Part shown: piece by piece, positions 11,766 to 19,942 of the stretch | Position numbering within the stretch: the stretch's first letter is position 1 | How the letters are laid out: the number at the start of each line of letters is the position of its first letter | Assembly (NCBI RefSeq): GCF_000271405.2 | Contig: NC_018081.1 | Coordinates: forward strand, 2,735,478-2,799,477 | Reading direction: 5' to 3' | DNA from: Enterococcus hirae ATCC 9790 | GTDB lineage: Bacteria > Bacillota > Bacilli > Lactobacillales > Enterococcaceae | Length of the DNA: 64,000 nt | Position numbers and translations under genes: made by a program | The notes under the pieces: generated by a model | What the model was told of the DNA's origin: nothing | Databases searched by the model: none | The model's input: the letters and a program-made list of their open reading frames with translations, nothing else

Positions 11766-14700
11766 TTATTTGAAAACAACATTTTCTGGTTGGAGCAAGT
11801 AAGCTAATTGACTCTTCAAGCTCTTACTTCCATCGACCCAATAAGCTTCTGCCAGCACTACTTTCCGTTGATTCTTTTCATGGTACATCACGACTGGAAT
11901 GTACCCAGAATGTTTCTGAAAAATAGTTTGCAATTGTTTCATCGTTTGTGGATCATCAAATTCTTCTTTGATTCGTAAGTAGCAAGTCTGATCTTGATAT
12001 TGTTCTTCTAATTCTACAGGATCAGCAAAATTTTCGCCAATCAATTGCAACTCTTGGTTGTATTTACTCGTTTCTGTTCGTCCCTGAACAAAGATCACTT
12101 TATTCAACTCAAACAATGAACGAAATTGTCGATAGGATTTGGGGAATACAGTGATCGTGATTTCTCCACTGATATCTGTTCCTTCAACAAAAGCCATCAA
12201 TTCCCCTTTTTTAGTTCTGATTTCACGGATATTTTTAATCATCACTAATACACTGACTGTTTGTTTCGGAATAACTTCAGTAATTAACCGGATTTTTTTA
12301 GCTAATTTCAAGCGTTCATAGCCTTCTGTTGGGTGCCCTGAAAGATAAACGCCTAAATATTCCTCTTCTAATTGCAGCTTTTCTTCTAAAGAATAGTCAG
12401 CCACTTCTTCTTCTTTTAAAGCCATGATCCCTAGGAGATCTAAGCTTCCACCACTATAAATAATGTTTTGTATTTTTCCTTCTAAATCGAGCATCAATTG
12501 TTTTCGGTTTGGTGCCAATTCATCAAACACGCCTACTGCTACTAATGACTGGATCAACTCTAATTTTAGCCAGCGTTTATCTAAACGAATCAAGAATTGA
12601 TCCACTGATTGATAAGCGCCATTTTCTTTTCGATCTTTTAAGATATCCTCAATGAAGTCTTTTCGGACACCTTTGATCGCAGTTAGACCAAAACGAATCT
12701 CTTCTGGATTAATTAGCTCAAAGCCATAATAGCTCTGATTAATGGAAGGTGCTGCTAGTTTTAATTTTTTCTTTCTTGCCTCAGCGATGTATTCTTTTAA
12801 TTTGGTCGTATTGTGTCGAACCGAATTTAGTAAACTAACAAAAAATGCGCCTGGATGGTGGGCTTTGAGGTACGCCATTTGGAACCCAACAAATGAATAA
12901 GCAAACGCATGCGAGCGATTGAAACCATAATTGGCAAAACGTTCGATATAGTCATAGACTTCGACCGCTTTTTCTTTCGAATAGCCCTGACTTACTGCCC
13001 CGCTGACAAAGTGTTCCCGCTCTTTGTCAATCACTTCTTTTTTCTTTTTACTGATTGCTCGACGCAAAATATCCGATTGGCCCAAAGAAAAACCAGCCAT
13101 CTTTGCAGCGATTTGCATAATCTGTTCCTGATACACGATGACACCATATGTGTTTTTTAAAATAGGCATTAAGGAGTCATCAGGATAATGGATCGTTTCT
13201 TTTCCTTTTTTGCGGGAAATAAACGTATCGATATTTTGCATTGGTCCTGGACGATATAACGCATTGACTGCCGCAATATCTTCAATTGTTTCTGGTCCTA
13301 ATCGGCGTAAAACATTGCGAATACCTGCAGATTCAAATTGGAAAACCCCTGTAGTATCTCCTTGTTGAAAGAGAAAAAGTGTCTTAGGATCATTTAAAGG
13401 AATTTGTTTCAATCGAATTTCTTTCTTTTCTACTTTTTTAATAGCTTTCAATGCGTAATCAATGATCGAAAGATTTCGCAATCCTAAAAAATCCATTTTG
13501 AGTAGTCCGATCGCTTCCACGTCATTCATCGTATATTGAGTTAAAAATGCTTCATCTGATCCTTTTTGTAATGGAACCAGATCTAATAGATTCTTATCAC
13601 TGATCACAACACCCGCTGCGTGAGTCGAGACATGTCGAGGCAATCCTTCTAAAATCGAAGCTGTTTTAAATAGTAATTGATTTTTTTCACTTAACTGAAC
13701 TAACTCCACTAAGGGTTTCGATGTCCGATATGCTTCGGGTAAGGTAATTTTCAACTGATTAGGGATCGCCTTTGACCATCGATTGGCTTCGCTTTGTGAT
13801 AAACCAAAGACACGAGCCACGTCCCTTAACACCATCTTAGCCGCCATCGTCCCAAACGTTGCAATTTGCGCCATATGGTATTGTCCATATTTTGCTCTGA
13901 CATAATTCAAGACTTCTTCTCTACGATTATCAGGGATATCCAAATCGATATCTGGCATCGTATAACGTTCTGGGTTTAAGAAACGCTCAAAAAGCAAATC
14001 ATATTGCAAAGGATCGACATCGGTGATCTCCAAGATATATGCAACTAATGAACCAGCCGCTGATCCTCGTCCAGCGCCAGTCACGATTTTTTCTCGATGA
14101 GCAAACGCCATGACGTCCCACACGATCAAGAAATAATCATCAAAGCCCATTTGATGGATAATCGACAACTCATATGCTAGACGCTCTTGATATTCAGGAG
14201 TGATTTCTTCGACTCGCTCTACTAATTTTGCGTGGCACAATTCATCAAGGTACTGACCAGCACTTTTCTGATCTGGTACTGGGTAATGAGGCAGCAGCTT
14301 TTGATGAAATTGAAATTCAAAGGAAACCGATTGAACTAAACGTTGCGCACCCTCTAGCGCATCAACCAACTGTGCTTCATTAAACCGTTGGATCATTTCA
14401 TTTTCAGCAAGTAAAAAACCTGTTTTAGTTTCTATCTTTTGTTGGTTGATTGCTTCCATAGAAAGTTGGCTCCCAGCTCGAAGATGTTTCATCGTCTCAA
14501 GCGCAAACAGTTCTTCTTGTCTTAAGCTGGCAATAGGTTGTAATGCACATAAGGAATAATTGTTTTCTGCTAGGAACGTTACCCAACCACTTGGTAGTTC
14601 TGAGAAACTTTCAGTGATTCCAACATAAAAATCTTGTCGACCTACTTTTTCTTTGAGTGCTTGCCAATGGGCAGTAAAGGTCTCCGTTTGATTAAATTCA

Positions 14701-15080
14701 GCTACCACAGAATGTTGGGGAGGAACGACGAAAATCAAATGATCTGATTCCGTAAATTCTGATAATGCGAGACTTTCTTGAATCATTTTTTTACTCGACA
14801 GCTTCATCAACTGCTGGTAGCCAACGCCATCTTTCGCATATACCAATAAATCAAAAGCTTGGGACTCATAAGTATAAGTAAGGAGCATGCCGACAATTGG
14901 CTTTATTCCTTCTTTGATACATGTTTGATAAAACTCAGGTATCCCATACAGTACATCTTGATCAGTTATTCCTAGGACTGTATAACCTAGTGCTCTTGCC
15001 TTTTGGACATAATCTTGGATCCTGATCGTGCTTTGCAACAGCGAATAGGAGGTTTTTGTATATAATTGTGGGAAAAACAT
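11766..15080 (-). CDS. dnaE: DNA polymerase III subunit alpha, DnaE type
   Basis: Replicative polymerase of the DnaE class, 1104 residues. In Gram-positives it extends RNA primers before handing over to PolC. Order of domains: N-terminal PHP domain, palm with catalytic acidic motif PDIDLDIP (about residues 375-382) and GAGRGSAAGSLVAY, fingers, helix-hairpin-helix, and a C-terminal OB fold (VFVQGRTE-like region). PHP metal residues look degenerate, as is usual. The start is the ATG at 15080, seven bases after AAAGGTGG; an upstream in-frame ATG lies too close to that site. It stands upstream of pfkA with a 166-nt gap, as in many lactic acid bacteria. Confidence 0.95.
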   Translation of the reverse strand: MFFPQLYTKTSYSLLQSTIRIQDYVQKARALGYTVLGITDQDVLYGIPEFYQTCIKEGIKPIVGMLLTYTYESQAFDLLVYAKDGVGYQQLMKLSSKKMIQESLALSEFTESDHLIFVVPPQHSVVAEFNQTETFTAHWQALKEKVGRQDFYVGITESFSELPSGWVTFLAENNYSLCALQPIASLRQEELFALETMKHLRAGSQLSMEAINQQKIETKTGFLLAENEMIQRFNEAQLVDALEGAQRLVQSVSFEFQFHQKLLPHYPVPDQKSAGQYLDELCHAKLVERVEEITPEYQERLAYELSIIHQMGFDDYFLIVWDVMAFAHREKIVTGAGRGSAAGSLVAYILEITDVDPLQYDLLFERFLNPERYTMPDIDLDIPDNRREEVLNYVRAKYGQYHMAQIATFGTMAAKMVLRDVARVFGLSQSEANRWSKAIPNQLKITLPEAYRTSKPLVELVQLSEKNQLLFKTASILEGLPRHVSTHAAGVVISDKNLLDLVPLQKGSDEAFLTQYTMNDVEAIGLLKMDFLGLRNLSIIDYALKAIKKVEKKEIRLKQIPLNDPKTLFLFQQGDTTGVFQFESAGIRNVLRRLGPETIEDIAAVNALYRPGPMQNIDTFISRKKGKETIHYPDDSLMPILKNTYGVIVYQEQIMQIAAKMAGFSLGQSDILRRAISKKKKEVIDKEREHFVSGAVSQGYSKEKAVEVYDYIERFANYGFNRSHAFAYSFVGFQMAYLKAHHPGAFFVSLLNSVRHNTTKLKEYIAEARKKKLKLAAPSINQSYYGFELINPEEIRFGLTAIKGVRKDFIEDILKDRKENGAYQSVDQFLIRLDKRWLKLELIQSLVAVGVFDELAPNRKQLMLDLEGKIQNIIYSGGSLDLLGIMALKEEEVADYSLEEKLQLEEEYLGVYLSGHPTEGYERLKLAKKIRLITEVIPKQTVSVLVMIKNIREIRTKKGELMAFVEGTDISGEITITVFPKSYRQFRSLFELNKVIFVQGRTETSKYNQELQLIGENFADPVELEEQYQDQTCYLRIKEEFDDPQTMKQLQTIFQKHSGYIPVVMYHEKNQRKVVLAEAYWVDGSKSLKSQLAYLLQPENVVFK

Positions 15081-15252
15081 GGTCATTCCACCTTTTGTAT
15101 AGTTAGACAATTAATCAATGCGTTCATTTATCTACTATGAATATAGGATAGACGACAACGCATTTGTAATCATTCTCTTTGATTTGCATTTTTATTATTT
15201 TATCACATGGACTGGTTAAATCATAAAACTTGTTTTTTTACAACTAGCTTTC

Positions 15253-15280
15253 TTTACATTCAGCAAAATTCTGGTAAACT
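15253..15280 (+). promoter_or_regulatory. Promoter of the DUF2929 gene
   Basis: TTTACA (15253-15258), 16-bp spacer, TAAACT (15275-15280), 25 bp before the start codon. Confidence 0.6.
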
Positions 15281-15304
15281 AAGCTTAGAAAAGAGGTGTT
15301 CTTT

Positions 15305-15493
15305 ATGCGATATATCGTCACATTATTTTGGTCATTTGTCTTAGGTCAAGTCGTAGGTTACATTGGTGGGGCTCTTACAAGCGGTGGCTATGATTTTACT
15401 TTAACAACGATTATTTCATTGGTTGCAGGCGTTGTTGTCATTTTACTTGGTGCATTGGCAACTCCTAGAAAAGAAGCCTCATCACATTCATAA
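15305..15493 (+). CDS. DUF2929 family small membrane protein
   Basis: 62-residue protein with two predicted membrane segments, at about 5-25 (WSFVLGQVVGYIGGAL) and 34-53 (TIISLVAGVVVILLGAL), and a short basic/polar tail. It resembles the DUF2929 family of bacilli and lactobacilli, whose function is unknown. The start ATG at 15305 follows AGAGGTG; the GTG three codons earlier is inside that site. It is transcribed alone, divergent from dnaE, with its own promoter and terminator. No role can be inferred. Confidence 0.8.
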   Translation: MRYIVTLFWSFVLGQVVGYIGGALTSGGYDFTLTTIISLVAGVVVILLGALATPRKEASSHS

Positions 15494-15499
15494 AAGCCA

Positions 15500-15530
15500 A
15501 ATGAGGGTGGGACGCAGTCTCATCCTTTTT
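15500..15530 (+). terminator. Terminator of the DUF2929 gene
   Basis: Stem GGGTGGGAC / GTCTCATCC with G-T pairs, a 3-nt loop, then TTTTTATG. It is one of the recurring TGGGAC-type hairpins of this window. Confidence 0.75.
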
Positions 15531-15587
15531 ATGTATTTTGATAAAATCATTTCGCTTTCCATTAACTTTTTGGAGTGGAAAAGTTAA

Positions 15588-15615
15588 GCCTGGGACAAAA
15601 GGTCGTCCCGGGCTC
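15588..15615. terminator. TGGGAC-type hairpin downstream of the MFS gene
   Basis: Stem GCCTGGGAC / GTCCCGGGC with an 8-nt loop, followed on the plus strand by TCTTTAT and on the minus strand by TTAACTTTT. It may end transcripts from both sides, but it lies 150 nt from the MFS stop. Confidence 0.5.
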
Positions 15616-15765
15616 TTTATCATGCACAAAAATGAATAATTGTTGTTCCTTGAAATAAGCCTGAATTTCTCAAAACATGAGCGGTTATTTCAACAAATTC
15701 TTCCCTAGTGTCATCGGAGTTGCGAGGTTTTAACGAAAGCGACACACGATCTTTTCATCATCTGA

Positions 15766-16962
15766 TCAGAAGCGTTGTCGAAGAACTTTTCTGAAGTTAA
15801 ATAAAGATAATAAGATATTAGATAAAACAAAGAGACTTGTAGCAATGAACACTGCGCGATAGTTAAAGGCATGCGCAACCGTCGAGCCCACCATCGGTCC
15901 AAAGACTTGTCCAAAATTACTACACATTTGATTGTAACTATAGATTCGACTCACTCCTTCTGGCGGCGTGATCTTACTGATGAGTGTATTGATGGATGGC
16001 ATTAACGCTCCCGTTGAAAAACCAAGAATAAACCGTAAGATCCCCAACTGTAAAGGGGTCGCTACAATAGCCATGGGTAAGTAGCAACAAAAAGATAAGG
16101 TTAGCCCTGCAAGCAGTACTTTTTGGTTCCCTATTTTATCCCCTAATTTCCCTAGTTTAGGAGAGGAAAAAACTGCAGACACACCTGAAATCGAAACGAT
16201 TAACCCACTAACAAATAAAATATTTCCTGAATTCCCGCTTAGCTCACGAATATATAGGGTCAAAATAGGACTGATAGTTGTGATACCAATTTGAAGAATC
16301 AAAGTGGTCACAAATAATCCGATTAGAATGGATAAATGATCCATTTTGGCAAAGATTTCTTTTGTACTGATCATATCATTTTTTTCTACTGGTTGAAAAT
16401 CTTCTTTTACCAAGAAAATGGTTAAAAGTGTTGTCACAAGTAATAATACCCCAGTAATCAAGAAAACATTCTCCATACCAAACCACTGCGCCAACGCACC
16501 TCCCATTGATGGTCCGATCAAACTGCCGGCAATTGCTCCAGTCGATAAAGTTCCTAATGCCCAACCACTTTTTTCTTTTGGCGCTTGTGAAGCAATCATC
16601 GCAGTCGCGTTAGGAATATAACCTGATAAAATGCCATTTAAAAAACGCATGACCAGTAACCAATACGCATTGGGAACAAAGGCCAACGATCCCATCGTTA
16701 CCGTCATCCCTGCGGCAGCTCGGATCATCATGAGCTTTCGTCCTTTACGATCTGCCAAATTCCCCCATATTGGCGCTACGATAGCTGAAGCAAAGGCAGT
16801 AACAGATATCGCTAGACCGGAAAACAACTCAACTTGATCACTTGGTGTACCCAATTGTTCTACATATACAGGAATAAATGGCATAACTAAACTAAAACTA
16901 GCCCCTGTAAAAAAGCAGCCGATCCAAGCCACGAATAAATTTTTCTTCCATTGTATCTTCAT
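15766..16962 (-). CDS. MFS drug-efflux transporter, MdtG/PmrA-like
   Basis: Twelve-helix major facilitator protein, 398 residues, inner membrane. Visible features: a first helix reading NLFVAWIGCFFTGASFSLVMPF, the MFS loop 2-3 motif GNLADRKGRK, and PNATAMIASQAPKEKSGWALGTLSTG, closely like E. coli MdtG and pneumococcal PmrA; the second half has KLGDKIG. The family exports fluoroquinolones, fosfomycin or dyes by proton antiport. Substrate here is unknown. GAGG seven bases before the ATG fixes the start. It stands alone; no regulator gene adjoins it. Confidence 0.88.
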   Translation of the reverse strand: MKIQWKKNLFVAWIGCFFTGASFSLVMPFIPVYVEQLGTPSDQVELFSGLAISVTAFASAIVAPIWGNLADRKGRKLMMIRAAAGMTVTMGSLAFVPNAYWLLVMRFLNGILSGYIPNATAMIASQAPKEKSGWALGTLSTGAIAGSLIGPSMGGALAQWFGMENVFLITGVLLLVTTLLTIFLVKEDFQPVEKNDMISTKEIFAKMDHLSILIGLFVTTLILQIGITTISPILTLYIRELSGNSGNILFVSGLIVSISGVSAVFSSPKLGKLGDKIGNQKVLLAGLTLSFCCYLPMAIVATPLQLGILRFILGFSTGALMPSINTLISKITPPEGVSRIYSYNQMCSNFGQVFGPMVGSTVAHAFNYRAVFIATSLFVLSNILLSLFNFRKVLRQRF

Positions 16963-17314
16963 TGATCATCCTCATTTCTTTATGTTTCTTTGCAAAAAAT
17001 TTCTTTTTGAAACAGCATAAATTATGTATTGTTACTATATAGACGAAAGGTTTTGTTCCGAGCAGTACTATCTTCTACTTATTTACTATCTTAACAGTGA
17101 AAATCTTATGTTACAAAAAAACACTCTTAACAACTATATAAAATCGTTAAGAGTGCAAATACTACTTTTTTCGAATCATTCAAATGGTGATGGCAAAAAG
17201 CGTTTTTTCTTATTAAATTTGTGCTACTTTTTATTGTAAACTTACTCATGTTACTGTTTCCTGACTTTTCAGCTGGTTCTTTAAGAAAATAGTTCAGCTA
17301 CCAGTTAGGCTGGT
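16963..17314. other. Intergenic region between permease and MFS gene
   Basis: About 350 bp with no gene. It holds the terminator at 17115-17156 and presumably the MFS promoter, but I see no convincing -35/-10 pair on the minus strand. Confidence 0.4.
17115..17156 (-). terminator. Terminator downstream of the purine permease
   Basis: A perfect 10-bp stem CACTCTTAAC / GTTAAGAGTG with a 14-nt loop and, on the minus strand, a run of seven T. It is about 160 nt after the permease stop and before the MFS gene. Confidence 0.8.
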
Positions 17315-18751
17315 TTACATCGTTGCTAAAATAATAAAGTTAAGGATAAACAAGACCACAACGATCCATAATGGGATTGAAATTTCTTTGAATTTCCCTT
17401 TGATTACTTTGACGATCGTGTAAAAAATGAAGCCGACAGCAATCCCATAAGAGATGCTATAGCATAATCCCATAAAGATTGAAGCAAAGAATGCTGGTAG
17501 TGCTTCTTCCAGGTCAAGCCAATTGATATCTGTGAATGAAGCCATCATCATCACACCAACTAAAATCAATGCAGGTGCAGTTGCTTGAGTTGGAACGATA
17601 GAAATCAATGGTGAAAAGAAACTACTTAATGCAAATAAGACTGCAACCACTACTGAGGTCAAACCTGTTCGTCCACCAGCACCGATACCTGCAGCAGATT
17701 CTACATAAGTCGTCGTATTTGATGTCCCAAAGATTGCTCCTACAGATGTCGCAATGGCATCGGCAAAGAGCGCTTTATCCATTTTTGTCTTGAAACCTTT
17801 GCCATCTTCTAATGCTTCTTCATCTTCTTTTGAGAAGATCCCCGTACGGCGACCTGTTCCAATGAACGTCCCAATCGTATCAAATGTATCCGATAAACTA
17901 AACGCAATGATTGTCATGATTACTTGTGGAATCTTTGAAGAATCACTAAATAATGATTGCATCCCCTCTGGTCCAAAAGCAGCACCAAAAGTCGTGCCTA
18001 ATTCTTTGAATGAACTTCCTAATGAATTGGCTTGCCAATCAATCGTACTTAAATCAACAACCCCCATCATAATCCCTAAGATAGTGGTTGCCACGATCCC
18101 GATCAACATCGCACCACGAACATTTTTTACCACCAGGATCGCTGTTAAAATCAAACCGATCACAGCTAATAAAATCGGTGCATTATTGAAGTTGGCTAAA
18201 GCTGGAACGATCCCACCATTGATTGTGACATTCGTTGCCTTGCCTCCGTCAACCACCGAACTAGTGATTGCTGACTGATCAGCTGAAAAAGAGAGAAATC
18301 CTGCATTTTTAATTCCAACATAAGCGACAAAGATCCCGATCCCGCCTCCAATCGCATGTTGTAGACTTTCAGGAATGGAATGAATGATCAATTTTCGTAT
18401 TTTGGTCACAGTAATAAAAATGTTGACCATCCCACAAATAAAGACCATCGCTAAAGCTTGTTGCCAAGAATAACCTAATCCAAAAACTACTGTAAAAGTA
18501 AAAAAGGCATTTAATCCCATTCCAGGTGCTTGCGCATACGGTACATTTGCAAACAACCCCATTACCAAAGTACCAATGATCGAAGCGATGATTGTTGCTA
18601 AGAACACTGCCTGAAAAGGCATCCCTGATGCTGACAAAATGGTTGGATTTACAAATAAGATATAACTCATTGCAAAGAATGTCGTAACCCCAGCCATGAT
18701 TTCTGTTGGTACATTTGTCTTATTTTTCTTTAATTGGAAAAACTTTTCCAT
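17315..18751 (-). CDS. pbuG: Guanine/hypoxanthine permease, AzgA/PbuG type
   Basis: Proton-driven purine-base importer of the AzgA branch of NCS2, 478 residues, with about twelve or more membrane segments. Typical blocks: EIMAGVTTFFAMSYILFVNP near the start, APGMGLNAFFTFTVV, and GTSNTTTYVESAAGIGAGGRTGLTS in the middle (substrate-site signature), followed by a hydrophobic C-terminal half. The start is the ATG at 18751 behind GGGAGTGG; the longer frame has 21 non-conserved residues. The PurR-like boxes in the promoter support a purine role and fit control by purine supply. No guanine riboswitch is present upstream. PbuG versus PbuO cannot be separated by eye. Confidence 0.85.
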   Translation of the reverse strand: MEKFFQLKKNKTNVPTEIMAGVTTFFAMSYILFVNPTILSASGMPFQAVFLATIIASIIGTLVMGLFANVPYAQAPGMGLNAFFTFTVVFGLGYSWQQALAMVFICGMVNIFITVTKIRKLIIHSIPESLQHAIGGGIGIFVAYVGIKNAGFLSFSADQSAITSSVVDGGKATNVTINGGIVPALANFNNAPILLAVIGLILTAILVVKNVRGAMLIGIVATTILGIMMGVVDLSTIDWQANSLGSSFKELGTTFGAAFGPEGMQSLFSDSSKIPQVIMTIIAFSLSDTFDTIGTFIGTGRRTGIFSKEDEEALEDGKGFKTKMDKALFADAIATSVGAIFGTSNTTTYVESAAGIGAGGRTGLTSVVVAVLFALSSFFSPLISIVPTQATAPALILVGVMMMASFTDINWLDLEEALPAFFASIFMGLCYSISYGIAVGFIFYTIVKVIKGKFKEISIPLWIVVVLFILNFIILATM

Positions 18752-18826
18752 AAAAAATTTCCACTCCCTGAATTTTTTTGACGTAAAATCAAATAATAAA
18801 ATAAAATAAGTCAACTATTCCGTTTA

Positions 18827-18920
18827 CGTCGAACAATTATTGATTATAATTATAATTCGTTCGCTTTTCAATAAAATCATTAAAAAAAGCAACAAAAAAA
18901 TGCTTAATGTTCGTGTTTTA
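18827..18920 (-). promoter_or_regulatory. pbuG promoter with PurR-like boxes
   Basis: Promoter on the minus strand: TTGAAA (18866-18871), 17-bp spacer, TATAAT (18843-18848). Three CGAAC cores surround it. One is an upstream AAAACACGAACATTA (18905-18920), one lies inside the spacer (AAAGCGAACG, 18858-18868), and one is inverted at 18829-18834. These match the CGAA-core PurR boxes of Firmicutes, so control by PurR and PRPP is likely. Confidence 0.65.
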
Positions 18921-18999
18921 CCTTATAAATGGTTATTGAACAAAATGTATCCGTTCTCTTTAATTTAAAAAAGACTTCTTTTCCCCTTACATTTGCACC

Positions 19000-19027
19000 T
19001 TGTTAAAAAAAATATATGTGCTAGACT
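19000..19027 (+). promoter_or_regulatory. Promoter of the HAD phosphatase gene
   Basis: TTGTTA (19000-19005), 16-bp spacer, TAGACT (19022-19027) with an extended TGC before the -10. Confidence 0.5.
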
Positions 19028-19061
19028 GAAACACATACTAGCATTGAAAGGAATGACATTT

Positions 19062-19871
19062 TTGAATAGAAAGCTCATTGCCATTGATTTAGACGGAACA
19101 ACTTTAAATCCCGATTCAATCATTACTTCAAAAACTGAAGAAACATTAAAAAAAGCGATTAACGCTGGTCACCATGTCAGTATTGCTACTGGGCGCCCCT
19201 TCCGAATGAGTTATCACTATTATCAGCAATTAGGATTGTCTACACCGATGGTCAACTTTAACGGTGCTTTAGTACATATCCCTAATCAATATTGGGCTCA
19301 TGAAAAAGAAACCTCGATCGATAAACGCATCGTATTCGAGATTTTAGCTCAAAAACGCCAATTGAATTTAGATTTCATTGCTGCAGAAAATCGTGAAACT
19401 TATTTTATTGACAGCTTTGATTTTTTTGATGAAAAAATTTTTGCTGCATCAAATCCTAGCCCTCAAAATTTATTATCGCCTAAAAATCTGACAACTGATC
19501 CAACCTCTTTACTGGTTCGAACAGAAAAATGCTATGCTGAACAAGTTTCAGCTGAATTAACCCGTCAATTCGGTAATTTTGTTGATGTTCGTACTTGGGG
19601 AGGACCAATGGCTATTTTAGAAATCGTTTCTAAAGGAATTGAAAAAGCCAAAGGCGTTCATCGCATTGCCAATTACCTTGATATCGATCAAAAAGATGTC
19701 ATTGCTTTTGGTGACGAACATAACGATTTGGAACTATTAGAATATGCTGGCTGGGGAGTTGCAATGAAAAATGGTACCGATCAATTAAAAGGCGTTGCTA
19801 ACGATGTCACTGAACACACCAACCAAGAAGATGGCTTAGCTACGTATCTAGAAGACTTATTAGCCCTTTAA
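19062..19871 (+). CDS. Cof-type HAD-IIB sugar phosphatase
   Basis: 269-residue haloacid-dehalogenase phosphatase of the Cof/YidA class. Motif I DLDGTTLN (Asp9, Asp11), motif II in SIATGRP, a C2-type cap, motif III Lys in SKGIEKAKGV, and motif IV FGDEHNDLELL. Such enzymes hydrolyse sugar phosphates or flavin/pyridoxal phosphates; the substrate cannot be named. I place the start at TTG 19062: AAAGGA then has a 9-nt spacer, while the in-frame ATG at 19053 abuts it. The gene is plus-strand and convergent with the PBP gene, sharing a terminator with it. Confidence 0.88.
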   Translation: MNRKLIAIDLDGTTLNPDSIITSKTEETLKKAINAGHHVSIATGRPFRMSYHYYQQLGLSTPMVNFNGALVHIPNQYWAHEKETSIDKRIVFEILAQKRQLNLDFIAAENRETYFIDSFDFFDEKIFAASNPSPQNLLSPKNLTTDPTSLLVRTEKCYAEQVSAELTRQFGNFVDVRTWGGPMAILEIVSKGIEKAKGVHRIANYLDIDQKDVIAFGDEHNDLELLEYAGWGVAMKNGTDQLKGVANDVTEHTNQEDGLATYLEDLLAL

Positions 19872-19875
19872 AATC

Positions 19876-19928
19876 AAAAAAGACCGTTCCAGAGAAAACA
19901 AATTGTATTTCTCTGGAACGGTCTTTTT
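19876..19928. terminator. Strong bidirectional terminator
   Basis: A perfect stem of about 21 bp (AAAAAGACCGTTCCAGAGAAA and its complement) with a 10-nt loop and A/T runs on both sides, between the convergent HAD and PBP genes. Confidence 0.95.
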
Positions 19929-19942
19929 AGTTGTTGGTCTTT

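Noticed and set aside
17024..17239. 71-codon plus-strand frame in the permease-MFS spacer
   Set aside because: AT-rich low-complexity frame spanning the terminator hairpin; no binding site.
18752..18990. Guanine riboswitch upstream of pbuG
   Set aside because: The conserved loop and junction sequences of purine riboswitches are absent; PurR-like boxes are present instead.
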